NCBI GenBank assembly: GCA_900318665.1
Contig: ONLQ01000010.1
Coordinates: 1-64,000, forward strand
Reading direction: 5' to 3'
Source of the DNA: an uncultured Bacteroidales bacterium
GTDB taxonomy: Bacteria; Bacteroidota; Bacteroidia; Bacteroidales; P3
DNA: 64,000 nt
Positions 55,794 to 64,000 of the stretch are shown one piece after another; the stretch's first letter is position 1, and every line of letters begins with the position of its first letter. The notes below the pieces were generated by a model. The model made no database searches. It worked only from the letters and a program-made list of their open reading frames with translations, and was not told the origin of the DNA. A program made the translations under genes and the position numbers.

Positions 55794-56480
55794 TCAAAGG
55801 TCATCATGAAACGTGATTTTACGATTATTCTCGCTACCCTCTACAATGTGTATCGACACTTCCGGACAATAGCGAAGAACCACGCCGCAGTCGTCGGTGG
55901 CGGCAAAATCGGACTGTTGCAGACCTATATGATAAGCACGATGGATAAGCGAGAGGCGGAAAGCCTGCGGCGTCTGAGCCCGCCACATCAAACTACGTGG
56001 CGGAACACTCTTGATGCACGGCGCGACAGCATCTGCTGACGACTGCCAGATAGTGTCTATGCAAGGTATTCCTACCGCCACAGCCTCATGGTCGAGCAAT
56101 TCGGATACGGTTCGCTCAATAATTTCTTCAGAAATCCACGGACGAGCGGCATCATGAAGAATGATGTTGTGATTTTCCATCGACGTGCCAAAACGATTGG
56201 CATAAGTATCTATGGCATGAAGACTTGACAAATAGCGTTCGTTGCCTCCATGTATTATTTCTTTAAGTTTGGTCCAGCCTCGGCGTTCGGCAATGCCTCG
56301 CATAAGGTCGCAATAATCAGGATGAACCACCACGGCAACCTCATCAATCACTGCCGATTGCTCGAAAACGTCGATGCTGTGTTCCACCACCGTGCGACCA
56401 TCAAGGTCGAGAAACTGCTTCGGCATCCCACCACCAAAACGACTGCCACTGCCACCTGCCAATACAACTGCTATATTCAT
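55794..56480 (-). CDS. ispD: 2-C-methyl-D-erythritol 4-phosphate cytidylyltransferase
   Basis: Forms CDP-methylerythritol in the non-mevalonate isoprenoid pathway. The 228-residue protein starts MNIAVVLAGGSGSRFGGGMP with the CTP-binding GxGxR and the following PKQFL; I use the ATG at 56480. HDAARPWI near residue 104 and SVPPRSLMWRAQTPQAF near residue 156 are typical of IspD; the later TDDCGVVL block and the KITFHDDL end also match. A ribitol-phosphate cytidylyltransferase (TarI) is possible but less likely, even though a glycerophosphotransferase-family gene lies 11 kb away. Confidence 0.9.
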   Translation of the reverse strand: MNIAVVLAGGSGSRFGGGMPKQFLDLDGRTVVEHSIDVFEQSAVIDEVAVVVHPDYCDLMRGIAERRGWTKLKEIIHGGNERYLSSLHAIDTYANRFGTSMENHNIILHDAARPWISEEIIERTVSELLDHEAVAVGIPCIDTIWQSSADAVAPCIKSVPPRSLMWRAQTPQAFRLSLIHRAYHIGLQQSDFAATDDCGVVLRYCPEVSIHIVEGSENNRKITFHDDL

Positions 56481-56653
56481 CAAATCTGGTCAGTTTGTTC
56501 TACGAATAAAGATTTGGAAAAGCGACTTTTCCACAATGCAAAAATACCATAATTTGACGTATGTGGGTTGTATTTTTTTGCAATAGACAAGTTATGATAA
56601 AGCAATAGTAAAAAAAAGCAGACCTATTATGCGAAAAAATAAGAAATTAATAG

Positions 56654-56661
56654 TAAATTTG
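56654..56661 (+). promoter_or_regulatory. -7 element (TAAATTTG) for the cargo gene at 56701
   Basis: TAAATTTG lies 39 nt before the ATG, matching TAnnTTTG; the rest of the 220-nt gap after ispD shows nothing else recognisable. Confidence 0.6.
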
Positions 56662-56700
56662 CAACGTGGGACATAATCTCATGTTGCAATCTCTTTTTAT

Positions 56701-59700
56701 ATGAATGACAACAAAACACGGCATATAGTACGACACAATATATTATTTGTCTGTCTATTAACACTGCTCTTCGTTCCGTCTGCGGCCTCGGCACGCACCC
56801 CAACAGACACTTTGTTTACTGGCGCGCCTACCGATTTTATAGAAAATCTCGGACAGTGGGAAGATTGTGTGTTGTTCAAATCTGTGATGCAAAACGCAGT
56901 GCTCTTTGCAGAGAAAGATGCATTTACTATTGTGGTACGACACGAAAAAGAGAGCCGCTTGAAAGGGCTGCCGCACAGTCATCACATGAAAGACTACCGT
57001 TACCACGCATATAGAATGACCTTTGTGGGAGCCAATGCTGCTTGTTCGCCCAAAGGCCACGACGCTCTCCCAACATACGACAATTATTTCACCAGTCGCG
57101 ACCGCTCAAAATGGCGCGGTCACGTCAAACATTACGAGCGCGTGGTTTACGACCAACTATACGAGGGAATAGACCTCGTGCTATATAGTGCGGAAAACGC
57201 GGCAAAATATGACTTCTATCTGCACGCTGGAACCGATGTGTCAAAAATCAAGATGCACTACGACGGCACAGACGGGATAAAACTACAGAAAAACGGACAT
57301 CTACTAATACACACCTCTGCCACGGACATAGTGGAAATGATGCCAATTGCATACCAAACGGCAGACACTGGCCGACGTGTGGTGGAGGCTCGCTATGTGG
57401 TGGACGGCAACAATGTGTGCATACAACTTGGCGACTACGACACCAAACTGCCTGTGGTGATTGACCCATTCCTATATTTCAGCACCTACACGGGCAGCAC
57501 TGCCGACAACTGGGGCACTACCGCCACCTACGACTCGAAAAAGAATACCTACACTTCGGGATTGGTTTTTGATATTGGTTATCCTGCCTCGCTGGGTGCC
57601 TACAATACCAATTTTGTTGGCGGTGTAGATGTCGGCATCTTCAAGTTTGACACCAGTGGCAGCCAACGGCTCTACGCCACCTATCTCGGTGGAACATATG
57701 CCGATATGCCTCACAGCCTTTTCGTCAACAGTTTCGACGAACTTGTCATTTACGGCACTACTGGTTCCGACAACTTCCCCGTCACCGCCAACGCTTTCGA
57801 CACCACATTCAACGGCGGTATGTCCGTTTACTACGAAGCGCCAAGCATAAACTTCCCTAACGGCAGCGATATTTTCGTGAGTCGTTTTAGCGAGGACGGC
57901 AGTCGTTTGTTGGCATCAACATACGTTGGTGGCAGTGATAACGACGGCCTTAATTTTCGCCAATTGTACAATCCTCAACGTTCAAACTATTACAGTTATG
58001 CTGAATGGTATGCCGATTATGTAACGCTGATGGATGGCAACGACTCGCTCTATTACAATTATGGCGATGGCGCACGTGGCGAACTGATTGTTGACGACCA
58101 GAACAACGTGTATGTAGGCAGCACCACATTCAGCAGCGATTTTCCGACCACTCCTGGCTGTATTCAAGACAGCCTACATGGAATGCAGGAAGGCGTTGTT
58201 TTCAAGTTGGACTATAATATGCGCAACATGATTTGGAGCACTTATCTGGGTGGCGAGTCTGACGATGCCGTATACAGCATTGACGTGGACAGCCAGTACA
58301 ACCTACTGGCATGCGGTGGCACGTGCTCACAGGATTTCCCGACCACCGAAGGCGCATATAACACCACTTACAACGGAGGAACGGTTGACGGCTTTGTGTG
58401 CAAAATCTCATACCACGGCGACCGTATGATGGCATCGACTTTCTATGGCAGCAACAAATACGACCAAAGTTATTTCGTGAGACGTGGAAAAGAAAACGAC
58501 GTATTCATCTTCGGACAGACAAAAGCCAATGGCAGCACACTGATTCACAACGCAAACTATAACGTTCCTAACAGCGGCCAATTTATCGCCCACCTGACGC
58601 CAAACCTCGACAGCCTGATATGGAGTACAAAATTCGGCACCGCCACCGGCAAGCCCAACATATCACCAACGGCGTTTGTTGCCGACCTCTGCAACAGAGT
58701 ATATGCAGTAGGCTGGGGCCGCGATTTTGTAGGCTATTACGGCAAAGAAGGCACAATGATAACGTGGCGCAGCGGCGGCACGACAGGTATGGAGGTAACG
58801 CCCGACGCTTTTCAGTCTGAAACCGACGGACAGGATTTCTATATAATGAGCATGTCGATGGATGCCTCCACCCTCGACTACGCCACATTCTTTGGCGAGG
58901 TCAACCCTCAACCCACGGGCAGTGGTGGCGGCGGTGGCGACCATGTTGATGGTGGCACAAGCCGTTTCGACCGCCTTGGCGTCTTATATCAGAGCGTGTG
59001 TGGCAGTTGTGGCGGCACGCAGTCATTCCCAACGACAGCCAACGTGTGGAGCAACCGCAATAACGCCACTAACTGCAATAACGCCGTTTTCCGCTATCAA
59101 ATCCACTCCGATTTCCCATTGGCAGAATTTGCACCTGTTCCGGTTGGCTGCGCCCCTTACAATGTGCAGTTCAACAACACTGGACGTGGCACATCGTTTG
59201 AATGGGACTTTGGCGATGGTACCACCAGCACGGAGCGCAACCCGACCCACCAATACGACCATGGCGGAGAATATACCGTGAAACTTATTGCTCATCAGTT
59301 ATACGGCTGCTCGGAGATAGACTCTACTTCGCGCATAGTCCGCGTGCTGGAAAATAACTCGAGACGACTCCCTCCAATACGCAGTTGTGTTGAAGGCCAG
59401 ACGCTGCAAATAGGTTTTGCACCCATCCAGGGTGTGGACTACAAATGGGTGCAGGGCGCAGTGAGCGACAGCACCATTGCCAACCCTAACGTCAACACCG
59501 CAGGAACCTACATACTACGCTTGACACAAGAAATCCTTGCCGATGCCGACGGCTGCGTGGAAATTGACACCTTCGACGTGGAATACTATAGTCTGCTTGA
59601 CACACTCTATACCTATCCTCCCGTATGTGCCTACGATAGTTTCGGCACTGCAACGGCTGTTCTCTCTAACAGTGTCACAGGAAATATCACCTACTACTGG

Positions 59701-60579
59701 GACGGCCTTGCCAGCACCAATGCCACATTCGGGCCAATTCCCAACAGCCGCCAACGACACCACCTACGCGTGGCAAATGATTTTTGCGAAGTAGAGAGGT
59801 ATTTCACCGTTTACACGCCTGAACCATCGCTTAACAAAAGTGGCAACGTTATACTCTGCGACGGTTGCGACGGCTCGATAAACATCACGATGTCCGACCC
59901 GCGAGGCACCGAATACACCTACCTTTGGAACAACGGTGCGACCACCAACAGCATAATCAACCTCTGCGAAGGAGAATATATCGTCACGGTGAGCGACAGC
60001 AACCACTGCACCTATCGCGACACAACTCGAATAACGCAAAGCACCACATATATGCGCCCGATAACCATATGGGCCGACGACAGCGTAGTATATGAAAGTC
60101 ATACAACGGGGCTGCACGTCACACCAATAGACGGCTGCACATATCAGTGGACTCCATCAAACAACATACAGAACAGCACCTCTCCCGATGCCACGGCAAA
60201 GGTATATGAGCCAACAACGTACGTCGTGACGCTGACCGACCAAGTAGGTTGCCATCATGTGGACTCCGTATCGGTTGACTGTCGTATTGTTGACTGTGGC
60301 AAAGAAAGCATATTCATTCCTAACGCTTTCACGCCCAACGGCGATGGACGCAACGACCGCCTCTGCATCAGACATAGCGACCCAGTGATGGAATTCTATA
60401 TCGCCATTTTCACACGCTGGGGAGAACTTCTCTACGAAAGCCGCGACATCACACAATGCTGGGACGGACGCTATAACGGCAATGAATGCCTGCCCGATGT
60501 GTATTACTACACCTGTCGCTACACCTGCGTAGAGGGCAAACGCAGCGAACGCAAAGGCGACATAACTCTCATAAGATAG
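56701..60579 (+). CDS. Type IX secreted protein with SBBP propeller, PKD and type B sorting domain
   Basis: A 1292-residue exported protein. A signal peptide (LFVCLLTLLFVPSAASA) is followed by a domain resembling DUF7948 (FIENLGQWEDCVLFK to about residue 250), then SBBP-type propeller repeats (YFSTYTGSTADNWG, YATYLGGTYADMPHS, STYVGGSDNDG). A glycine-rich linker (about residue 740) leads to a PKD domain (about 805-870, FEWDFGDGTTSTERNPTHQY). The last 90 residues match the gliding-motility/type B C-terminal domain: FIPNAFTPNGDGRNDRLCI, IFTRWGELLYES and a final strand ending TLIR. It should be secreted by the type IX system and exposed or released at the surface. No enzymatic domain is recognised. 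Confidence 0.92.
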   Translation: MNDNKTRHIVRHNILFVCLLTLLFVPSAASARTPTDTLFTGAPTDFIENLGQWEDCVLFKSVMQNAVLFAEKDAFTIVVRHEKESRLKGLPHSHHMKDYRYHAYRMTFVGANAACSPKGHDALPTYDNYFTSRDRSKWRGHVKHYERVVYDQLYEGIDLVLYSAENAAKYDFYLHAGTDVSKIKMHYDGTDGIKLQKNGHLLIHTSATDIVEMMPIAYQTADTGRRVVEARYVVDGNNVCIQLGDYDTKLPVVIDPFLYFSTYTGSTADNWGTTATYDSKKNTYTSGLVFDIGYPASLGAYNTNFVGGVDVGIFKFDTSGSQRLYATYLGGTYADMPHSLFVNSFDELVIYGTTGSDNFPVTANAFDTTFNGGMSVYYEAPSINFPNGSDIFVSRFSEDGSRLLASTYVGGSDNDGLNFRQLYNPQRSNYYSYAEWYADYVTLMDGNDSLYYNYGDGARGELIVDDQNNVYVGSTTFSSDFPTTPGCIQDSLHGMQEGVVFKLDYNMRNMIWSTYLGGESDDAVYSIDVDSQYNLLACGGTCSQDFPTTEGAYNTTYNGGTVDGFVCKISYHGDRMMASTFYGSNKYDQSYFVRRGKENDVFIFGQTKANGSTLIHNANYNVPNSGQFIAHLTPNLDSLIWSTKFGTATGKPNISPTAFVADLCNRVYAVGWGRDFVGYYGKEGTMITWRSGGTTGMEVTPDAFQSETDGQDFYIMSMSMDASTLDYATFFGEVNPQPTGSGGGGGDHVDGGTSRFDRLGVLYQSVCGSCGGTQSFPTTANVWSNRNNATNCNNAVFRYQIHSDFPLAEFAPVPVGCAPYNVQFNNTGRGTSFEWDFGDGTTSTERNPTHQYDHGGEYTVKLIAHQLYGCSEIDSTSRIVRVLENNSRRLPPIRSCVEGQTLQIGFAPIQGVDYKWVQGAVSDSTIANPNVNTAGTYILRLTQEILADADGCVEIDTFDVEYYSLLDTLYTYPPVCAYDSFGTATAVLSNSVTGNITYYWDGLASTNATFGPIPNSRQRHHLRVANDFCEVERYFTVYTPEPSLNKSGNVILCDGCDGSINITMSDPRGTEYTYLWNNGATTNSIINLCEGEYIVTVSDSNHCTYRDTTRITQSTTYMRPITIWADDSVVYESHTTGLHVTPIDGCTYQWTPSNNIQNSTSPDATAKVYEPTTYVVTLTDQVGCHHVDSVSVDCRIVDCGKESIFIPNAFTPNGDGRNDRLCIRHSDPVMEFYIAIFTRWGELLYESRDITQCWDGRYNGNECLPDVYYYTCRYTCVEGKRSERKGDITLIR

Positions 60580-60594
60580 ACATAGTCCTCCGCT

Positions 60595-61464
60595 ATGGGA
60601 AGCAAATACGACACACCACACGACCAATTCATTATAGCCTATCTCCCCAACCCTGAAAGGAGCGAGGTGGTGATGAGCCACGCCTTACCATTAGCACAAA
60701 TGCTAAATAAGGGGCTGATACTGCTCTATATTGAAGACCCACGCTATGGAGGCATGACCTGTGCGGAAGCAAGCGAACTGCTTAAAGCCGAGGTGCAGAG
60801 AATAAAGCCACAGCACAATGACACCAACTATGCGGCCCTGCGAGGCAAGACAAAAGAGATTATAGCCGCATTGCCAATGCTGCTGTACGGCGTGGTTGTA
60901 GTTGCCGAAAGCCAGAACAACGCGCCTCGTCGCAATGCGACACACCCTCGCGAGGTGCTACACAACTTTGCAGAGAGCAAGATAGCCTATCTCGTGGCAC
61001 AAAAGGGACTACAGTCTAAATCCGCAAAAGGATATATGCCCAATGTGGCGTTGAGCATCGATTACAGCCGCGAAAGCAAAGAGAAACTGATATGGGCTTC
61101 CTACTTTGCCCGTTTCGGCAAAAGCCAACTGCACATATTGAGCCACGCCTATCGCGATGAGCGGTTGCACAAATTATGGAGCGACAACATTCGTTTCATG
61201 CAAAAAATATTTAGCGGACTTGCCATAACAAACTACTTGCAAGAAAAATATATATCGCATGGCGTTTTCACGGAGCCATGCGCCCTTGAACACGCCGCAA
61301 ACAAAGGCTACGACATGCTTATAAGCGTGACAACCGATATGCGCGACCGCGACACTCTCGAACTAATAATTGGTACAGCAGAACAACGCACTATAAGGAG
61401 CAAACAGCAACTACCAATCTTATTCCTAAATCCGAGAGACGACCTATTTGTACTATGCGACTAA
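60595..61464 (+). CDS. Universal-stress-like protein (tandem Usp fold)
   Basis: A 289-residue soluble protein without a signal peptide. The first half begins FIIAYLPNPERSEVVMSHAL with LAQMLNKGLILLYIEDP, a strand-helix-strand like the Usp fold; ESKIAYLVAQKG and a basic linker follow. The second half repeats the pattern (NVALSIDYSRESKEKLIWA with LHILSHAYRDERLH, ending QQLPILFLNPRDD). The classical ATP-binding Gly-x2-Gly-x9-Gly-Ser motif is not present, so it would be a non-ATP-binding type. It lies 15 nt after the large cargo gene and may be in the same transcript. The match to UspA is by fold pattern and is moderate. Confidence 0.65.
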   Translation: MGSKYDTPHDQFIIAYLPNPERSEVVMSHALPLAQMLNKGLILLYIEDPRYGGMTCAEASELLKAEVQRIKPQHNDTNYAALRGKTKEIIAALPMLLYGVVVVAESQNNAPRRNATHPREVLHNFAESKIAYLVAQKGLQSKSAKGYMPNVALSIDYSRESKEKLIWASYFARFGKSQLHILSHAYRDERLHKLWSDNIRFMQKIFSGLAITNYLQEKYISHGVFTEPCALEHAANKGYDMLISVTTDMRDRDTLELIIGTAEQRTIRSKQQLPILFLNPRDDLFVLCD

Positions 61465-61467
61465 ATA

Positions 61468-61514
61468 ATATAACAAGAAAGCCACTCCGCAAAGGAATGG
61501 CTTTCTTGTTATAT
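61468..61514. terminator. Bidirectional terminator between convergent units
   Basis: A 17-bp perfect stem joins 61468-61484 and 61498-61514 (ATATAACAAGAAAGCCA and its complement), extended by TCC/GGA inside. A/T-rich flanks allow it to work on both strands. Confidence 0.92.
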
Positions 61515-61527
61515 GGTGTTTTGGGTA

Positions 61528-64000
61528 TTACCTTATCACTTCCACAACACCGCGACGTTCTATCACGCCCAAGAAACCGCGAGCATAGAAATACCAGAAA
61601 TAGGTTCCAGTTGGATAGCCGCCTTCGGCAGGGTCCCAGAAATCATCTTCGCTGTCAATATTCTCGGCATGGAACACTCGCCCGCCCCATCGGTTGTAAA
61701 TATCCAAACGATTGTTGGGATAGCCCAATCCGCCAACAAGATTCTTAATAACAAATCGGTCATTAACACCATCGCCGTTGGCTGTAATTAGATTGGGGAA
61801 CTGCAAAAAATCATTGACCATCAAAACCTTCGTTGTAGTGGTATCAAAACAGCGATAGAACTTGCCGCTGGGAGCCCTATTTTCAATAAGAGTTACAAGA
61901 CGAACCGAATAATATCCTCCATCAGTGTTTTCGCCCAAATTCCATGTGAGCGTTGGCTCAAACTCGTTGGAAACGGACTGGAACGAATAGGGATTATCCT
62001 TATCATATTGATATTCCCAGAAATACTGCATATCATCGGATTGAGGCTCGGAAAGGTTGGTAATATTGACAAAAGGATTCCGAACGGTTGGATATGCTGG
62101 CTCCCATGTGAAATTGGCAGTCGGATTGGTATATACGGTAACAATGCCGGGGAGTATCAGAGAGTCCTTACAGCCGTTATCGTTAGACACATAATATTTA
62201 ATGTCATACACGCCAGCCGAATATGTATGAGACGGCTCGGCTTCTGTACTTGTAAATCCATCGCCGAAGTCCCAATAATGGTGGTCAACATATTGCGAAT
62301 GGTTTGCAATAGTTTCGTGCAGAGGCTCGCACCCCTCCATTGGATAGATGCTTGCATCAAAGTTTGGCAACGGCTGGAATTTGACTTCGACAATCACCGA
62401 ATCGCTGGCAGAACAGCCCTCGACAAGCGGTGACTCATTGTTGGTTGCCGTAACGGTATAAACCACTTGCGACTGCGCATCGCCGCCAGGCATAGAGGTG
62501 ATGGTCTGCGACTGTTCTCCATTGGGCATCCACTCGTAGGTGTAGAACGGGTTGGTGTGCCTATCGTTGGCCGTGAGGTCAACGGTGCCATCTTTGCAGA
62601 TGTAACGTGTGTTTCCAAGTTCAGGCTTGGGAGCCCAAATACTATGGATATAGGTGAAAGTGTCCCAACGACAGCCAAAAGCGTCATACACATAGACATC
62701 GACCGGAAAATATCCTGCCGTATCGACCATAAGGGCATAGGATATACTGTCGCTTTGCTTGTGGACTATGGGACCATAATAGTGACCGTTGCGAATCTCT
62801 CCGCCAGAAGAGTCGATATTCCACGCCACGGAGTCAATAGCCACGTCATATTTACAGTCACGGTTATCGAGTGTATTGCAGATGTCAAGTGACCAACTGA
62901 ACACCCAACCGTTGTCGGCGCCATAATGGTCGCAGATTTCAATCTTCCATGTACCATTGAGAGGGCACCCCACAAGCGTCTGGAAATCGCTACTCGGCTT
63001 GTAATAGTTCAATTTGTTTTCGTGGTCGCTGGGTCGTTTGGTTGTAAAAGAACGGCGGCCCGCATCTCGAGTGCCACTATTGCGATAGGCTGCTGGGCGA
63101 GGTGGGAAATCGACCGTTACATTGTCAAGATAAGAGCCGTTGTAGATAAAGTGATTGCCGTTATAAGGTATATCAGCAGGATTGCCATCGACCAAAGTGT
63201 AGGCACCATTGCGAGAGAAACAGTAATCGAGACCGATGCCATACATATTGTAGGCAGAGTCACATTCGCGGCCCGAACCTCCATCATAGTCGAACGCACC
63301 ACCGGAGCGGCTACCGCCATAAGGATAGCCCGTATGGATGCTGCCACCGCCATTGCTATGAGACTTGAGGGCTGCCGACTGCATCGAGGGGCATATAATG
63401 GTGAGGCTGTAGTCTCCCATATAGGTATGCTCGTAGTTGACGCATATTGAGCAAATGTCCTCTTTGGCCATAACCGTCTTGCCATTGGGAAACTCGGTGA
63501 AAGTAACCGGAGCACTATAGCATATATCGCCAGGGCAACGAGGTCCGTCTGGGATAAATGTGCGGGCGTCGTTGGTGCGCGACACAATCTGCGCACGGTG
63601 CATGGTGTCAAGAACGAGGTGCGCACGCATCTCTTCCACACCAATAATAATACGCAGAGAGTCGTTGCTGCAGAAAAGAGGCAGTTCGCTCACGATGGTC
63701 TTGATAGGCGATTGGGCAATGCGAACACGAATTGCCGATGCCATGGTTGACGCGCAACCATATTCATCGACCATCGAAAGTATTATCTCATAACAGCCTA
63801 TGGTATCGGAGAAGAAGTTGGTGGGCATCTGATAGCCACCTACACGACGAATTGTGTCGGGACCATCGGGGGCAGAGCGGTCGATACCCATATCCCACAC
63901 AAAGGTTGACGTTGTATCGTTGCCGTGATAGTAGCCATAATAGTTGGTATAAGTGCCGTGAGCATTGAGGACAAGGTCATCGCCCTTGCAGAGGTTGATA
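61528..64000 (-). CDS. Type IX secreted protein with P-like domain, PKD domains and type B sorting domain (5' end outside window)
   Basis: The frame is open from 64000 down to the stop at 61528, so at least 824 residues are present and the start is upstream; the GTG at 63900 is internal. A proprotein-convertase P-like jelly-roll domain is likely where HTYMGDYSLTIICPSMQSA and WKIEICDHYGADNGWVFSW occur (about 200 residues, with a Gly/Tyr-rich insertion between). Further on is a PKD domain (HHYWDFGDGFTSTEAEPSHT), then a second sandwich domain, and the last 90 residues form the type B sorting domain (FPNLITANGDGVNDRFVIKN, DIYNRWGGRVF, final VVEVIR). It is convergent with the other cargo gene. A P-like domain hints at an adhesive role or a catalytic domain upstream. 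Confidence 0.9.
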   Translation of the reverse strand, partial: INLCKGDDLVLNAHGTYTNYYGYYHGNDTTSTFVWDMGIDRSAPDGPDTIRRVGGYQMPTNFFSDTIGCYEIILSMVDEYGCASTMASAIRVRIAQSPIKTIVSELPLFCSNDSLRIIIGVEEMRAHLVLDTMHRAQIVSRTNDARTFIPDGPRCPGDICYSAPVTFTEFPNGKTVMAKEDICSICVNYEHTYMGDYSLTIICPSMQSAALKSHSNGGGSIHTGYPYGGSRSGGAFDYDGGSGRECDSAYNMYGIGLDYCFSRNGAYTLVDGNPADIPYNGNHFIYNGSYLDNVTVDFPPRPAAYRNSGTRDAGRRSFTTKRPSDHENKLNYYKPSSDFQTLVGCPLNGTWKIEICDHYGADNGWVFSWSLDICNTLDNRDCKYDVAIDSVAWNIDSSGGEIRNGHYYGPIVHKQSDSISYALMVDTAGYFPVDVYVYDAFGCRWDTFTYIHSIWAPKPELGNTRYICKDGTVDLTANDRHTNPFYTYEWMPNGEQSQTITSMPGGDAQSQVVYTVTATNNESPLVEGCSASDSVIVEVKFQPLPNFDASIYPMEGCEPLHETIANHSQYVDHHYWDFGDGFTSTEAEPSHTYSAGVYDIKYYVSNDNGCKDSLILPGIVTVYTNPTANFTWEPAYPTVRNPFVNITNLSEPQSDDMQYFWEYQYDKDNPYSFQSVSNEFEPTLTWNLGENTDGGYYSVRLVTLIENRAPSGKFYRCFDTTTTKVLMVNDFLQFPNLITANGDGVNDRFVIKNLVGGLGYPNNRLDIYNRWGGRVFHAENIDSEDDFWDPAEGGYPTGTYFWYFYARGFLGVIERRGVVEVIR

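Overview
The window is a chromosomal segment of a member of the Bacteroidota, most likely order Bacteroidales. The evidence is the gene content (EttA-type ABC-F protein, DUF4254, an S9 peptidase of the DPP5 type, PorE-like and PorD-like type IX secretion parts, cargo proteins with type B C-terminal sorting domains), many signal-peptidase-II lipoproteins, and promoters of the Bacteroidetes -7 type (TAnnTTTG). I cannot place it to genus. It starts inside dnaA and ends inside a large type IX cargo gene.

Layout. 1-5.6 kb: end of dnaA, a flavin reductase, a D-2-hydroxyacid dehydrogenase, a sensor histidine kinase without an adjacent regulator, a broken DUF4254 gene and a family 9 glycosyltransferase. 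5.7-11.6 kb: a tripartite RND efflux operon (TolC-like, membrane-fusion lipoprotein, permease) followed by a PII-like small protein; the permease is frameshifted near its 3' end. 11.8-23.4 kb: lipoproteins, a DPP5-like peptidase, a sialidase-fold protein, an aminotransferase, a PorD-like protein, gyrB, pepE and a GH3 glycosidase. 23.4-24.5 kb: a small AT-rich island with short palindromes, a lipoprotein of unknown function and about 300 nt of unassigned DNA. 24.5-42.2 kb: nfo, ettA, recJ, ackA, a PorE-like protein, a sirtuin, cysS, a three-gene membrane redox cluster (VWA-like protein, FMN-binding/4Fe-4S protein, membrane-anchored flavin reductase), pta, rubredoxin and a UDP-sugar dehydrogenase. 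42.2-49.9 kb: surface polysaccharide genes, including a glycosyltransferase whose halves are in swapped order. 49.9-56.5 kb: threonine aldolase, rho, gcvH, a TPR lipoprotein, def, ruvX, tRNA-Pro(GGG) and ispD. 56.7-64 kb: two large convergent type IX cargo genes flanking a universal-stress-like gene.

How the genes fit together. AckA and Pta give the acetate/acetyl-phosphate pathway; the sirtuin between them could remove lysine acylation that this pathway drives. The UDP-sugar dehydrogenase, WbpB-like oxidoreductase and WbpE-like aminotransferase are consistent with making a UDP-amino-uronic acid, which the nearby WecA-like transferase, polymerase/ligase and transferases could use. The PorE/PorD-like proteins and the two type B cargo proteins point to a working type IX secretion system whose core genes lie elsewhere. 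Three coding regions carry small deletions or rearrangements (DUF4254, RND permease, family 2 glycosyltransferase). These are either real gene decay or local assembly errors, and the sequence alone cannot separate the two. The strongest candidates for something little described are the extracytosolic flavin/iron-sulfur cluster at 35.5-39.4 kb, the permuted glycosyltransferase, and the PII-like protein linked to an efflux pump.
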